DNA of 64,000 nt, from NCBI GenBank assembly GCA_031263725.1, contig JAISFF010000053.1, positions 1-64,000 of the forward strand, in the 5' to 3' direction. Positions 33,317-43,172 of this stretch are shown piece by piece. Each line of letters begins with the position of its first letter. The first letter of the stretch is position 1. Under the pieces are notes generated by a model, which was not told the DNA's origin, searched no databases, and worked only from the letters and a program-made list of their open reading frames with translations. This DNA comes from Lysobacteraceae bacterium. Lineage in GTDB: Bacteria; Pseudomonadota; Gammaproteobacteria; Xanthomonadales; Xanthomonadaceae. The position numbers and the translations under genes are program-made.

Positions 33317-34492
33317 TCAGACATGATCGTCCCGTGCCGCCGCCAGGCGACGCTGGCAATCCTCGCGGTCATATACCAGTCCCGCCTGATGGAACCAGCG
33401 ATGGGCGTTGCCCAGGCGCGGGTTCCACAACGATTCGTTGTTCACCAGCGCGTCGAGATAACGATACTGAGACCGGGTCCGGACCTGCCCGTCGCCTTCG
33501 ATGAAGGCCGCGCAGAGCAACGGACCCCAGTCGTGATCGACATGATTCGCATGGCTGATACGGGCGATCACTATCGCAACACCCGCCAATCGCTCGAAAT
33601 CGGAAACCCGCTCCAGCAATGCCGCCACGACCGCAAACCGTGGCCATCCGGCGAATTGCGGCGGCCTGTACTTGAACCAGCCATCGATCTCGGCGCCATG
33701 CCTCTCCATCGATTCGATCAGGACCCCGGTGGCGCGCTCGTGATCCGCCAGATTGGGCGCCAACGCCGCGCACAAGCGGACCGGCACCGCGGGATCATCG
33801 AGATAATCGCTCACCTCCATGCCGATCGTACCCAGGGCCAACACCTGAATGGCACGTTCGTTGCTGTCGATGGCGGTTTCCGCGCAGTCGCGGATGCGCG
33901 CCACCGCGCCTTCCCTGTACTGCAACCCGTCAGGCAAGCGCACGATATTGGCCAAACCGCTGCTTGCGATAACGCGGACATGCGGATCGTCTCCATCCAG
34001 GCTGCGCTCCATCGCCATCTGTACACCCGGCATCACATCGAGACATCCCAGCACGCTGCGCGCATACAAAGCCTCATGGCTGGCCTTCTCGCCAAACAGA
34101 TGTTCCTTCACCTCGTCGTAGCCGTCGTCCGGTATCAAATCGACATCGATCATGGCCAGTTCCCAAAGCTGCAACAGGTCGTCACGCCAGATCAATGGCA
34201 CTTCGGTGACATCCAGCAGGAACCGCAGGACGCGTATCTGGTGTTCGACGACCGGATCGAAATATCCCGCCAGCAGCCAATCGATCAGCACCGCGACGCA
34301 AGGCGCGGTCGCCAGACAGGGCGTGCCCTGATGCAGGATCGCCGAATGCAGATGGCTGAAAGTGCTCTGCCAAGCCTGCGTGTCTTCCGTCAGCAGCGCG
34401 CGCAGATGCACAGGCGTATCCGCCACCCTGCCATATGCGTGCCACAAGCGTTCCCAGGGAATCGCTTCCAGTTCGATCGTTCTGTCAGGCAT
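33317..34492 (-). CDS. HEAT-repeat-like helical protein, immunity-protein-like, unknown function
   Basis: 391 residues. The start at 34492 (MPDRTIELEAIPWERLWHAYGRVADTP) overlaps the preceding short frame by 8 bases. The protein is built of paired helices with HEAT-like periodicity, for example DPHVRVIASSGLANIV, AIQVLALGTIGMEVSDYLDDPAVPVRLCAALAPNLA and WPRFAVVAALLERV. Such W-L-HAYG-type HEAT proteins commonly accompany polymorphic toxins as immunity proteins, and the remnant upstream could be such a toxin tail. This is inference; no family was confirmed. It interrupts the rpsU-dnaG region on the opposite strand. Confidence 0.6.
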   Translation of the reverse strand: MPDRTIELEAIPWERLWHAYGRVADTPVHLRALLTEDTQAWQSTFSHLHSAILHQGTPCLATAPCVAVLIDWLLAGYFDPVVEHQIRVLRFLLDVTEVPLIWRDDLLQLWELAMIDVDLIPDDGYDEVKEHLFGEKASHEALYARSVLGCLDVMPGVQMAMERSLDGDDPHVRVIASSGLANIVRLPDGLQYREGAVARIRDCAETAIDSNERAIQVLALGTIGMEVSDYLDDPAVPVRLCAALAPNLADHERATGVLIESMERHGAEIDGWFKYRPPQFAGWPRFAVVAALLERVSDFERLAGVAIVIARISHANHVDHDWGPLLCAAFIEGDGQVRTRSQYRYLDALVNNESLWNPRLGNAHRWFHQAGLVYDREDCQRRLAAARDDHV

Positions 34493-34673
34493 CGCCGCCC
34501 TCCTTCTGGTTGCCGGATCCGGGTCCGCCGTTTCCACCGTTCTGCCCCAGAACCGGCCGGAACACCGGACCTTGGGTACCGACAGGGAACCGGACCCACA
34601 CGCGATCATCGGCATCGATCCATCCGGAAACTATGGGCAACCCGATTCCGGTGGCCTGCCGTAGCGCGGTCAT
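34485..34673 (-). pseudogene. Short frame resembling the C-terminal tail of a secreted toxin
   Basis: 62 codons from an ATG at 34673, preceded in frame by codons reading CIGKDKGHG after a TAA. The peptide TALRQATGIGLPIVSGWIDADDRVWVRFPVGTQGPVFRPVLG then turns to a Gly/Asn-rich tail (GQNGGNGGPGSGNQ). The stop overlaps the start of the HEAT-repeat gene. A C-terminal, export-type tail immediately ahead of an immunity-like gene is the layout of a polymorphic toxin pair whose N-terminal part has been lost. The function is not proven. Confidence 0.4.
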
Positions 34674-34913
34674 TCCGTGACCCTTGTCTTTCCCAATGCA
34701 TTAATAACGCGGTTTCAAGGCGTTTTGCATGCATTCCCCGGCCGCCGGAAGCATCCACGATGCCGAATGCCGGAATCGGTCACAATATGCGCGGACACGC
34801 CTCGCACTGCGCCAACTCCAATTGCATGCGATCCTTCGACATCACCGCGATCCGCCAACAGGGATATATGACCGATCCGATAACTGGCACTCCGCTTCCT
34901 TCGGCACGGCCGA

Positions 34914-35318
34914 ATGACCACCAACCTCGATCAGTCGATCGCAGACTTCGGCAAGCGGGTATTGGAGGTCGGCATTGGCCTGCTGCTGACTTCTCCCACA
35001 CTGCAATGGCATGCCGGGCTGTCCGGCCTGCTGCACGGCTGGACGGCTTGGCTGCTGGTCCGGCGTGGCGGTAAAGTGGCCGCCGGCGGGCTGGTTCCGC
35101 TGACACTGGAACTGGCATGGGAAGCACTGCCGGACACCGCGATCCATACCGGAATACCCGTAGCGATCCGCGCGCCAGCGCGGCGCGGCGGGCGGATTCC
35201 TTCTGGCGCTGGCGGCTTTCGCCTGCAACCGCAGCGGACATCACGGACAATCGTCCGCTGCAGATTGAGCCAGCCTCGCCCGCGACGCTTCGCCCGACAC
35301 CGCCTAGTGGCATCCTGA
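34914..35318 (+). pseudogene. Degenerate rhomboid protease, rhombosortase-like
   Basis: The frame contains LLLTSPTLQWHAGLSGLLHGWTAWLLV, matching the WYxGLSGVLHGL block with the catalytic Ser of rhombosortases (GlyGly-CTERM processing rhomboids). LTLELAWEAL (normally KLAWE) follows. The N-terminal half with its His-containing helices is absent. After about residue 75 the frame is wrong; a hydrophobic last helix (GGFLLALAAFAC) continues in another frame, without a clear catalytic His. It is read as a truncated, frameshifted remnant just before dnaG. Confidence 0.6.
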
Positions 35319-35324
35319 ACAACC

Positions 35325-37055
35325 ATGGCCCGTCTTTCCGACGCTTTCATCGACGAACTGCTTGCCCGCACCGACATAGTCGAAGTGGTCGGCGGGCGCG
35401 TGCCGTTGAAGCACAAGGGCCGCGAATACACCGCCTGTTGTCCGTTCCACGACGAGCGCACGCCGTCGTTCTATGTTTCTCCGGTCAAGCAGTTCTATCA
35501 CTGCTTTGGTTGCGGCGCGCACGGCACCGCGATCAGCTTCCTGATGAATTACGACCGGCTGGAGTTCCTGGACGCGGTCGAGGAGCTGGCGCGTCACGCC
35601 GGCATGGAAGTCCCGCGGGAAACGCGCGACCAGCGGCAGGACAACGATATCCGCGATCTGTACGCGGCGCTGGAAGCGGCATCGAAGTTCTTCCGGCGCC
35701 AGCTCGAATCCAGTGACAAGGCCCAGCGCTATCTGCAACAGCGCGGTGTCGATGCCGAGCTGCGCGAGCTGTTTGCGATCGGCTATGCCCCGGACGGCTT
35801 CAGCCTGCTGAAGGATGCGCTGGGCAACGATGAACGCCGTCTGCGGCTGCTGGATCGCGCAGGGCTGCTGTCGAAGAATGACCGCGGCCATGTCTACGAC
35901 AAGTTCCGCGATCGCGTGATCTTCCCGATCGCCGACCGGCGCGGGCGCGTCATCGCTTTCGGCGGCCGCATCCTGGGCGGCACCGAGGACGGACGCGACG
36001 CCGGTCCCAAATACCTCAACTCGCCGGAAACCGCACTGTTCCACAAGGGACGCGAACTGTACGGCCTGTGGCAGGCGCGGCAGGCCAACCAGAAGCTGGA
36101 ACGGCTGATCGTGGTCGAGGGTTATATGGATGTAGTGGCGCTGTTCCAATACGGTATCACCCAGGCGGTGGCCACACTGGGCACCGCGACCACGCCGGAC
36201 CACGCCGAACTGCTGTTCCGCAACGCGCCGGACGTGTGCTTCTGCTTCGACGGCGATGCGGCCGGCCGGCGCGCGGCATGGCGCGCGCTGGAGTCGGTGC
36301 TGCCCAGGATGAAGGACGGGCGCCAGGCCTTCTTCCTGTTTCTGCCCGACGGCGAGGACCCGGACACGATCGTGCGCAAGGACGGCGCCGGCGGTTTCGA
36401 TGCGCGCCTGAAGCAGGCGACGCCGCTATCCGAATTCTTCTTCGCCGAACTCAGTCGCGGCGTCAACCTGGGCACATTGGATGGCAAGGCGCGCCTGGCC
36501 GAGCGTGCGCGGCCGATGCTGGCGCAGATTCCGGAGGGCGCGTTCGCCGATCTGATGCAGCAACAGCTGGTGCGGACCACCGGCGCGCATGTCCAGGCCT
36601 CGACGCAGGCGCAACGCATTGCGATGCCGATGGGCAGGACACCCCGGCGCAGCCTGGTCCGCGGTGCGATCGCGCTGCTGTTGCAGAAACCGGGACTGGC
36701 GTTGTCCATCGAACGCCCCTACGCCTTTTCCGAATTGCGCCAGCCGGGCGTACCGCTGCTGCTGGAAATGCTGGAGCTGGTATTGCACCGGCCCGACATC
36801 AGTACCGGACCTTTGCTGGAACACTTCGCCGAACGCGAGGAATTGCATTCGCTGCAGAAACTGGCGGCGATGACGTTGCCCGGCGACGAACAGAGCTGGG
36901 CGCTGGAGCTGCGGGACGCCATCATGCAACTGGAACGCCAGACCATGGAGCAGCGTCTGGGAGAGTTGCAGGAAAAACAGCGCATCCATGGTCTGGATGA
37001 CACTGACAAATACGAGCTGCGGATGTTGCTGCAGGCGCGCCTGAAACGGGATTGA
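35325..37055 (+). CDS. dnaG: DNA primase
   Basis: 576 residues. Zinc-binding domain with Cys39, His42, Cys60 and Cys63 (CPFHDERTPSF...HCFGCGAHG). The TOPRIM catalytic core has VVEGYMDVVALFQYGI and FCFDGDAAGRRAAWRALE (Glu and Asp metal ligands). The RNA polymerase-like domain has DKFRDRVIFPIADRRGRVIAFGGR and YLNSPETALFHKGRELYG. The C-terminal helicase-binding domain is present from about 440. All motifs are intact. It follows yqeY only after a 2.6-kb stretch of alien or decayed sequence. Confidence 0.98.
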   Translation: MARLSDAFIDELLARTDIVEVVGGRVPLKHKGREYTACCPFHDERTPSFYVSPVKQFYHCFGCGAHGTAISFLMNYDRLEFLDAVEELARHAGMEVPRETRDQRQDNDIRDLYAALEAASKFFRRQLESSDKAQRYLQQRGVDAELRELFAIGYAPDGFSLLKDALGNDERRLRLLDRAGLLSKNDRGHVYDKFRDRVIFPIADRRGRVIAFGGRILGGTEDGRDAGPKYLNSPETALFHKGRELYGLWQARQANQKLERLIVVEGYMDVVALFQYGITQAVATLGTATTPDHAELLFRNAPDVCFCFDGDAAGRRAAWRALESVLPRMKDGRQAFFLFLPDGEDPDTIVRKDGAGGFDARLKQATPLSEFFFAELSRGVNLGTLDGKARLAERARPMLAQIPEGAFADLMQQQLVRTTGAHVQASTQAQRIAMPMGRTPRRSLVRGAIALLLQKPGLALSIERPYAFSELRQPGVPLLLEMLELVLHRPDISTGPLLEHFAEREELHSLQKLAAMTLPGDEQSWALELRDAIMQLERQTMEQRLGELQEKQRIHGLDDTDKYELRMLLQARLKRD

Positions 37056-37199
37056 GCCAGGATGCCGGACTTCCTGCAGCTCTTGCAGCATGGATTCCGC
37101 AGCCGCTTCGGCAACGGCCGCGGCCTGGTCGCCGGCATGGCGCCTGCACTGCCGCTGTCCCGGTCATTCCCGTTCGCCTGTCTGGCGACATCCGGGAAC

Positions 37200-37935
37200 G
37201 CCGTCGAGCCACTGGCCGCCGATGGCGTTTCTCCCGAAACGGTTTCCCGCCCGGTCACAGCGCGCACGGGCTGGCATTCCCCCGATGCGGTCCTCGGCGA
37301 CTCCGACGGCAACGGCATTCGCGCATGTTGTATGTGCAGGACGGTATCGCCGACAAGGTCATCGCCATGCGCGCCGGCGCGATGGCGGAGATGAAGGTCG
37401 GCAACCCCGGTCTGCTGTCCACCGATGTCGGTCCGGTGATCGACAACGATGCATTGAACATGTTGCGCGAACACGCCGAGCGCATGGACCGTGAGGGCAA
37501 ACCGATCGCGCAGGTACCAGTCGATGAGGCCGATGTCGCCAATGGCACCTTCTTCGCTTCGCGCGCCTACGAACTACAGTCGGTTTCCCCGCTGCCGCGC
37601 GAAATATTCGGCCCCATCCTGCATGTGATCCGCTGGACAAGATCATCGATGAAATCCATTCCACCGGTTACGGACTGACGCTCGACATCCATTCGCGCAT
37701 CGACGAAACCATCGAGCACATCGCCGCGCGCACCAAGGCCGGCAACGTGTATGTCAACCGCAATCAGATCGGTGCCGTGGTCGGCGTGCAGCCCTTCGGT
37801 GGACGGGGCCTTTCCGGCACCGAACCGAAAGCCGGCGGTCCGCATTATCTGCCGCGCTTCGCCACGGGAAAAACGGTTTCGGTCAACACCATCGCGGACG
37901 ACGGCAATGCTTCATCGCTGACCACGGGCGACTGA
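37200..37935 (+). pseudogene. putA: Remnant of bifunctional PutA, aldehyde dehydrogenase C-terminal part
   Basis: Pieces of the P5C dehydrogenase domain of PutA are recognisable in several frames. A short AGIPPDAV segment lies near 37270. MLYVQDGIADKVIAMRAGAMAEMKVGNPGLLSTDVGPVIDNDAL...REIFGPILHVIRW follows from 37325. After a frameshift near 37637 comes DPLDKIIDEIHSTGYGLTLDIHSRIDETIEHI...NVYVNRNQIGAVVGVQPFGGRGLSGTEPKAGGPHYLPRFA to a TGA. The catalytic Cys region and everything N-terminal (about 850 residues) are deleted. Dead gene. Confidence 0.85.
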
Positions 37936-37958
37936 ACATCCACCCGAGTGGAAGGAAA

Positions 37959-37990
37959 GAAAAAAGCACGCCGAATGGCGTGCTTTTTTC
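37959..37990. terminator. Bidirectional terminator
   Basis: A 14-bp perfect stem GAAAAAAGCACGCC/GGCGTGCTTTTTTC with a GAAT loop. It lies between the putA remnant and the convergent RcnB-like gene and suits both. Confidence 0.9.
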
Positions 37991-38026
37991 ATTCGGGCCG
38001 GAACCTGGCCGTGTACGATGGCCCGA

Positions 38027-38575
38027 TCAATATGCCGCGCTCCAGATGAGGTCGGCGACGATATCCGTGGCAATGGCCACCAGCAGATAGGTGCCGAAAT
38101 CATCGCACACCCAGCGGTAGCCATGCGGCGGCCGGCGCAGATCGTAGTCGTAGTAGTTGTTCACCACATAGATGGAACCACGGTAGTGCGCGCGCAACCG
38201 GTCACCCCGCGACCAGTTGTAGCGCGGGCCATGATCGACGTATCCCGGCCTGACGTATCCATGGGAATAGGACAGGCGATGATCCGGACTTGGCCGGTAC
38301 GGATTCCTGTAGCGGCCATCGTTGGGACGGGAAACGTATCCCGGACGATTTCCGTAATTCGGGCGGTTGCTGCGGTTCGAACCCGGTCGCGTCAATGGCC
38401 GGCGATAGTCGCCCGGATTGCGGTTGGAATGCTGGCGCGCGCCCTCATAGCGGTGACTGGTCTGCGGCCCGCGATCGCTGCGGCCATTGGAGTCGCGATT
38501 CTGCGCCAGCGCGGGCGGACCGACACAGGCCAGAAGAACGGCGGCGGCAGCGGTATATTTGAGGATGGTTTTCAT
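38027..38575 (-). CDS. RcnB-family periplasmic protein
   Basis: 182 residues. Signal peptide MKTILKYTAAAAVLLACVGPPALA. A low-complexity Arg/Asn/Gly/Tyr-rich middle (about 25-120) is followed by the RcnB domain: YNWSRGDRLRAHYRGSIYVVNNYYDYDLRRPPHGYRWVCDDFGTYLLVAIATDIVADLI. E. coli RcnB modulates Ni/Co efflux; many homologues have no known metal role. No rcnA-like gene is near. Confidence 0.88.
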   Translation of the reverse strand: MKTILKYTAAAAVLLACVGPPALAQNRDSNGRSDRGPQTSHRYEGARQHSNRNPGDYRRPLTRPGSNRSNRPNYGNRPGYVSRPNDGRYRNPYRPSPDHRLSYSHGYVRPGYVDHGPRYNWSRGDRLRAHYRGSIYVVNNYYDYDLRRPPHGYRWVCDDFGTYLLVAIATDIVADLIWSAAY

Positions 38576-38883
38576 GCGACTCTCCGAAAACAGCCATCGG
38601 GATTATATATCCGTATCATTCCGGGCCATAAATGAATCGATACCGTACATGGCCCATGCCACGATATCGCATTCAGACAGCCACATGTGCGCTTTTCCGG
38701 AAAAGCGATGACATATCCTGAATTATCAGGGTTTTCGTGATTGCGGGATGTTCCCGGTCTGGGCGCGGACATGCCGCCTCATTCAGCAACCCATGCAAGA
38801 AAAGCGCGCCGGCAGACGCGCTTTTCTTCTTTCCGGCTCCCGGACCGCTCGAATGCCGGGAACCGGTCGGCCGAAAAATACGC
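38576..38883. other. Gap with a strong bidirectional terminator
   Basis: No gene. CAAGAAAAGCGCG... (38796-38808) and CGCGCTTTTCTT (38817-38828) form a 12-bp stem with A- and T-runs, a good terminator for the minus-strand gene at 38884 or for forward transcripts. The part nearest 38576 should hold the promoter of the RcnB-like gene. Confidence 0.6.
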
Positions 38884-39105
38884 TCAATGCGTGTCGGCAG
38901 GATGCGCGGATACCGTAGCGGTCCGATGCGCGACCTGGCGCCCCGCCCGCGCCATCGGATTGTGGGTCACGCGTTCGTGATGCACGTGCGCCTTGGAGAT
39001 CGGAGCATGCTGTACGACCACGCCGGACCCGGTCGGCGCATTCGTCTGCGTGGCCATGTTCGGGTCCGCGGCGAGGGCGGCGCCGCTTACGAATGCCAAA
39101 GTCAT
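38884..39105 (-). pseudogene. Small secreted His-rich protein with frameshifted signal peptide
   Basis: The frame from 39105 reads MTLAFVSGAALAADPNMATQ...VVVQHAPISKAHVHHERVTHNPMARAGRQVAHRTATVSAHPADTH, a mature-protein-like His-rich sequence with only half a signal peptide. The missing first half, MKSATQYL, starts at 39140 in another frame and is joined by a one-base shift around 39115. Joined, they make a perfect signal peptide (MKSATQYLSGSVLMTLAFVSGAALA). It is either a recent frameshift or an assembly error; translation from the internal Met would give a protein unlikely to be exported. Function unknown. Confidence 0.55.
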
Positions 39106-39427
39106 CAGCACGGAACCAGATATTGTGTCGCCGATTTCATATACGGAAACTCCTGGGTCAAGGAGTACGACAACGAGGGGGAAAACCACTTGCGAACTGC
39201 GGCATCGGGATACGGTGAAACGAGGCGCCATGCTTGCGCCGGACGGGTGAACGGATACTTTCCAAACCCGGGGTCGTCGCTTTTCATTCAGCCCTCGGCG
39301 GACCAGTTGCAGATCGGGTGAAATGTCGTCTTCCAATGCTGCCTTCCCGGTATAATTGATAGTTTCACGCCCTTTTCCCCGTGTCTGAACCGGTTTCAGG
39401 CCGGAGCGGTATTTCCCGGAGCTTTCC

Positions 39428-41092
39428 ATGTCGCAATACATCTACACCATGATGGGGGTCAGCAAGACCGTCCCGCCCAAGCGCCAGATCATCAAGGACA
39501 TCTCGCTGTCGTTCTTCCCCGGCGCGAAAATCGGCCTGCTCGGCCTCAACGGCGCGGGCAAATCCACCGTGCTGAAGATCATGGCCGGCGTCGACACCGA
39601 TTTCACCGGCGAAGCCCGTCCGCAGCCTGGCATCAAGGTCGGCTATCTGCCGCAGGAACCGCAGCTGGATCCCGAGCACACCGTGCGCGAGGCGGTCGAG
39701 GAAGGCGTCGGCGAGATCCTGCAGGCGCAGGCGGAACTGGACAGGGTCTATGCCGCCTATGCCGAACCCGACGCCGATTTCGACAAGCTCGCCGCCGAGC
39801 AGGCGCGGCTGGAAGCGATACTCGCCAGTGGCGACTCGCACATGCTGGAACAGCAGCTGGAAGTCGCGGCCGACGCCCTGCGGCTGCCGCCATGGGATGC
39901 CAAGATCGGCAACCTGTCGGGCGGCGAGAAGCGGCGCGTGGCGCTGTGCCGGCTGCTGCTGAGCAAGCCCGACATGCTGCTGCTGGACGAGCCGACCAAC
40001 CACCTCGACGCCGAATCGGTGGAATGGCTGGAGCAATTCCTGCAACGCTATCCAGGCACCGTGGTCGCGGTCACGCATGATCGCTACTTCCTCGACAACG
40101 CCGCCGAGTGGATCCTGGAACTGGATCGCGGCCGCGGCATTCCGTGGAAGGGCAACTACACCGAATGGCTGATCCAGAAGGAAGAGCGCCTGAAACAGGA
40201 AGAGCAGCAGGAAAAGGCGCGCCAGAAGGCCATTGCCCGCGAGCTGGAATGGGCCAGGCAGAATGCCAGGGGCGGCCGTTCCAAGGGCAAGGCGCGCCTC
40301 GCGCGCCTGGACGAACTGCAATCGGTCGAGTACCAGCGCCGCAACGAGACCAACGAAATCTTCATCCCGCCGGGCGAGCGCCTGGGCAACTCGGTGATGG
40401 AGTTCAAGCATGTGACCAAGCGCTTCGGCGACCGCATGCTGATCGACGACCTGAGCTTCCTGGTGCCGCCCGGCGCGATCATCGGCATCATCGGTCCCAA
40501 CGGCGCCGGCAAATCGACGCTATTCAAGATGATCACCGGCCAGGAAAAGCCGGACTCGGGCGAAATCTCCATCGGACCGACGGTACAGCTGGCCTACGTG
40601 GACCAGAGCCGCGACAAGCTGGAAGGCAACCACACGGTATTCCAGGAAGTCTCCGGCGGTCTCGACATCCTCAACATCAACGGCATCGAAATCCAGTCGC
40701 GCGCCTATATCGGCCGCTTCAACTTCAAGGGACAGGACCAGCAGAAAATCGTCGGTTCGCTGTCCGGCGGCGAGCGCGGCCGTCTGCATCTGGCCAAGAC
40801 GCTGTTGCAGGGCGGCAACGTGCTGCTGCTCGACGAGCCGTCCAACGACCTCGATGTGGAAACCCTGCGCGCGCTGGAAGACGCGCTGCTGGAATTCCCC
40901 GGCAACGTCTTCGTGATCTCGCACGATCGCTGGTTCCTGGATCGAGTCGCCACGCACATTCTCGCTTTCGAGGGCGATTCGCATGTCGAATTCTTCCAGG
41001 GCAACTTCCGCGAGTACGAGGAAGACAAGAAGCGCCGTCTGGGCGCCGAGGGCGCGCAGCCGAAGCGGCTGAGGTTCAAGGCGCTGAAGTAA
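39428..41092 (+). CDS. ettA: Energy-dependent translational throttle protein EttA
   Basis: An ABC-F protein of 554 residues without membrane domains, binding the ribosomal E site. There are two NBDs. Walker A motifs are GLNGAGKST and GPNGAGKST; signatures are LSGGEKRRVAL and LSGGERGRLHL; Walker B motifs are MLLLDEPTNHLD and VLLLDEPSNDLD. The N-terminal MSQYIYTMMGVSKTVPPKRQI and the central arm (KGNYTEWLIQKEERLKQEE) are characteristic of EttA. GGAG precedes the ATG. Confidence 0.97.
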   Translation: MSQYIYTMMGVSKTVPPKRQIIKDISLSFFPGAKIGLLGLNGAGKSTVLKIMAGVDTDFTGEARPQPGIKVGYLPQEPQLDPEHTVREAVEEGVGEILQAQAELDRVYAAYAEPDADFDKLAAEQARLEAILASGDSHMLEQQLEVAADALRLPPWDAKIGNLSGGEKRRVALCRLLLSKPDMLLLDEPTNHLDAESVEWLEQFLQRYPGTVVAVTHDRYFLDNAAEWILELDRGRGIPWKGNYTEWLIQKEERLKQEEQQEKARQKAIARELEWARQNARGGRSKGKARLARLDELQSVEYQRRNETNEIFIPPGERLGNSVMEFKHVTKRFGDRMLIDDLSFLVPPGAIIGIIGPNGAGKSTLFKMITGQEKPDSGEISIGPTVQLAYVDQSRDKLEGNHTVFQEVSGGLDILNINGIEIQSRAYIGRFNFKGQDQQKIVGSLSGGERGRLHLAKTLLQGGNVLLLDEPSNDLDVETLRALEDALLEFPGNVFVISHDRWFLDRVATHILAFEGDSHVEFFQGNFREYEEDKKRRLGAEGAQPKRLRFKALK

Positions 41093-41118
41093 ACAGCTCC
41101 ACTATTAAGGAGCAACAC

Positions 41119-41226
41119 ATGGCGATCCTGGCAATCCTGCTGTCCATCCTGATCTCGGCGACGATCCTGCATCTGCTGGCGAACAAGTTGTTCGGTACCG
41201 AGACCAGCTTCGGCAGTGCGGTTTGA
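41119..41226 (+). CDS. Small membrane protein (35 residues), first half of a TGA-split two-helix protein
   Basis: An ideal AAGGAG (41107-41112) precedes the ATG. The peptide MAILAILLSILISATILHLL... is one transmembrane helix followed by KLFGTETSFGSAV and then TGA. The same frame continues after the stop with AVILALVLPVVVIIVFALFIVDRFRR (41227-41304), a second helix with a positive end. The ancestral gene was probably a two-helix membrane protein in which a Trp codon (TGG) became TGA, or the stop is natural and the rest is decaying. It starts 26 bases after ettA. Confidence 0.6.
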   Translation: MAILAILLSILISATILHLLANKLFGTETSFGSAV

Positions 41227-41417
41227 GCGGTCATCCTGGCACTCGTATTGCCTGTCGTCGTGATCATCGTGTTCGCTCTCTTCATCGTCGATCGCTTTCG
41301 CCGCGGATGCGGAGCGAAACAGCAGGCAGCATCGGGGGACTCGGGTAAAGTATCCCGCCGATGCAAACATCACCGCGCGCCTCAAGCCGTTCGCCCCATC
41401 CCTGAAGGACTGCCTGC

Positions 41418-42734
<1,317 letters not shown>

Positions 42735-43172
42735 CCGTGGATGCAAGACGCTGGGTTTTCCGGTTTCGGCCCGTCGCCGCCGGATGGCTTGGAAGACATC
42801 ATGCGCGGGCAGGATTCGCAGGACAGAAAGAACGAATCCGATCCGGAAAAAGAAGATGGCCCGCCACGATGCGGACGCCCTGCCCGCCATCCTTCTGCCG
42901 TGCCTGCTCACATTCGTTCCGTTTGCAGCGGTGACGATCCTGCCTGCCTTGCCGGATTCCACATCGGCCAACCCGATCCTCATTGTGCGCCGGGAAAGAC
43001 ACAGAATAGGACCCTTGCCAGGGATCGAAGCTCAATTCGTCCTATGGATAACCGCGTATTTCCACGCCAGACATCAACGGAAACGCCAGGACCGGATTCG
43101 ATGACGCGACCGCTCCGGACATACCCGATTGATGGAATATCGGAACCGGACCGCGTTATCGCGCCTCTTCCG
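42735..43172. other. Intergenic region, nothing recognised
   Basis: About 440 bases between the convergent NCS2 and AEC transporter genes. Frames on both strands lack motifs; no convincing terminator hairpin was found. It may be decayed coding sequence. Confidence 0.4.

Noticed and set aside
33323-35074. Forward 583-codon frame opposite the HEAT-repeat gene
   Set aside because: His/Arg/Gln-rich shadow; the minus-strand reading has clear helical periodicity and a sensible start.
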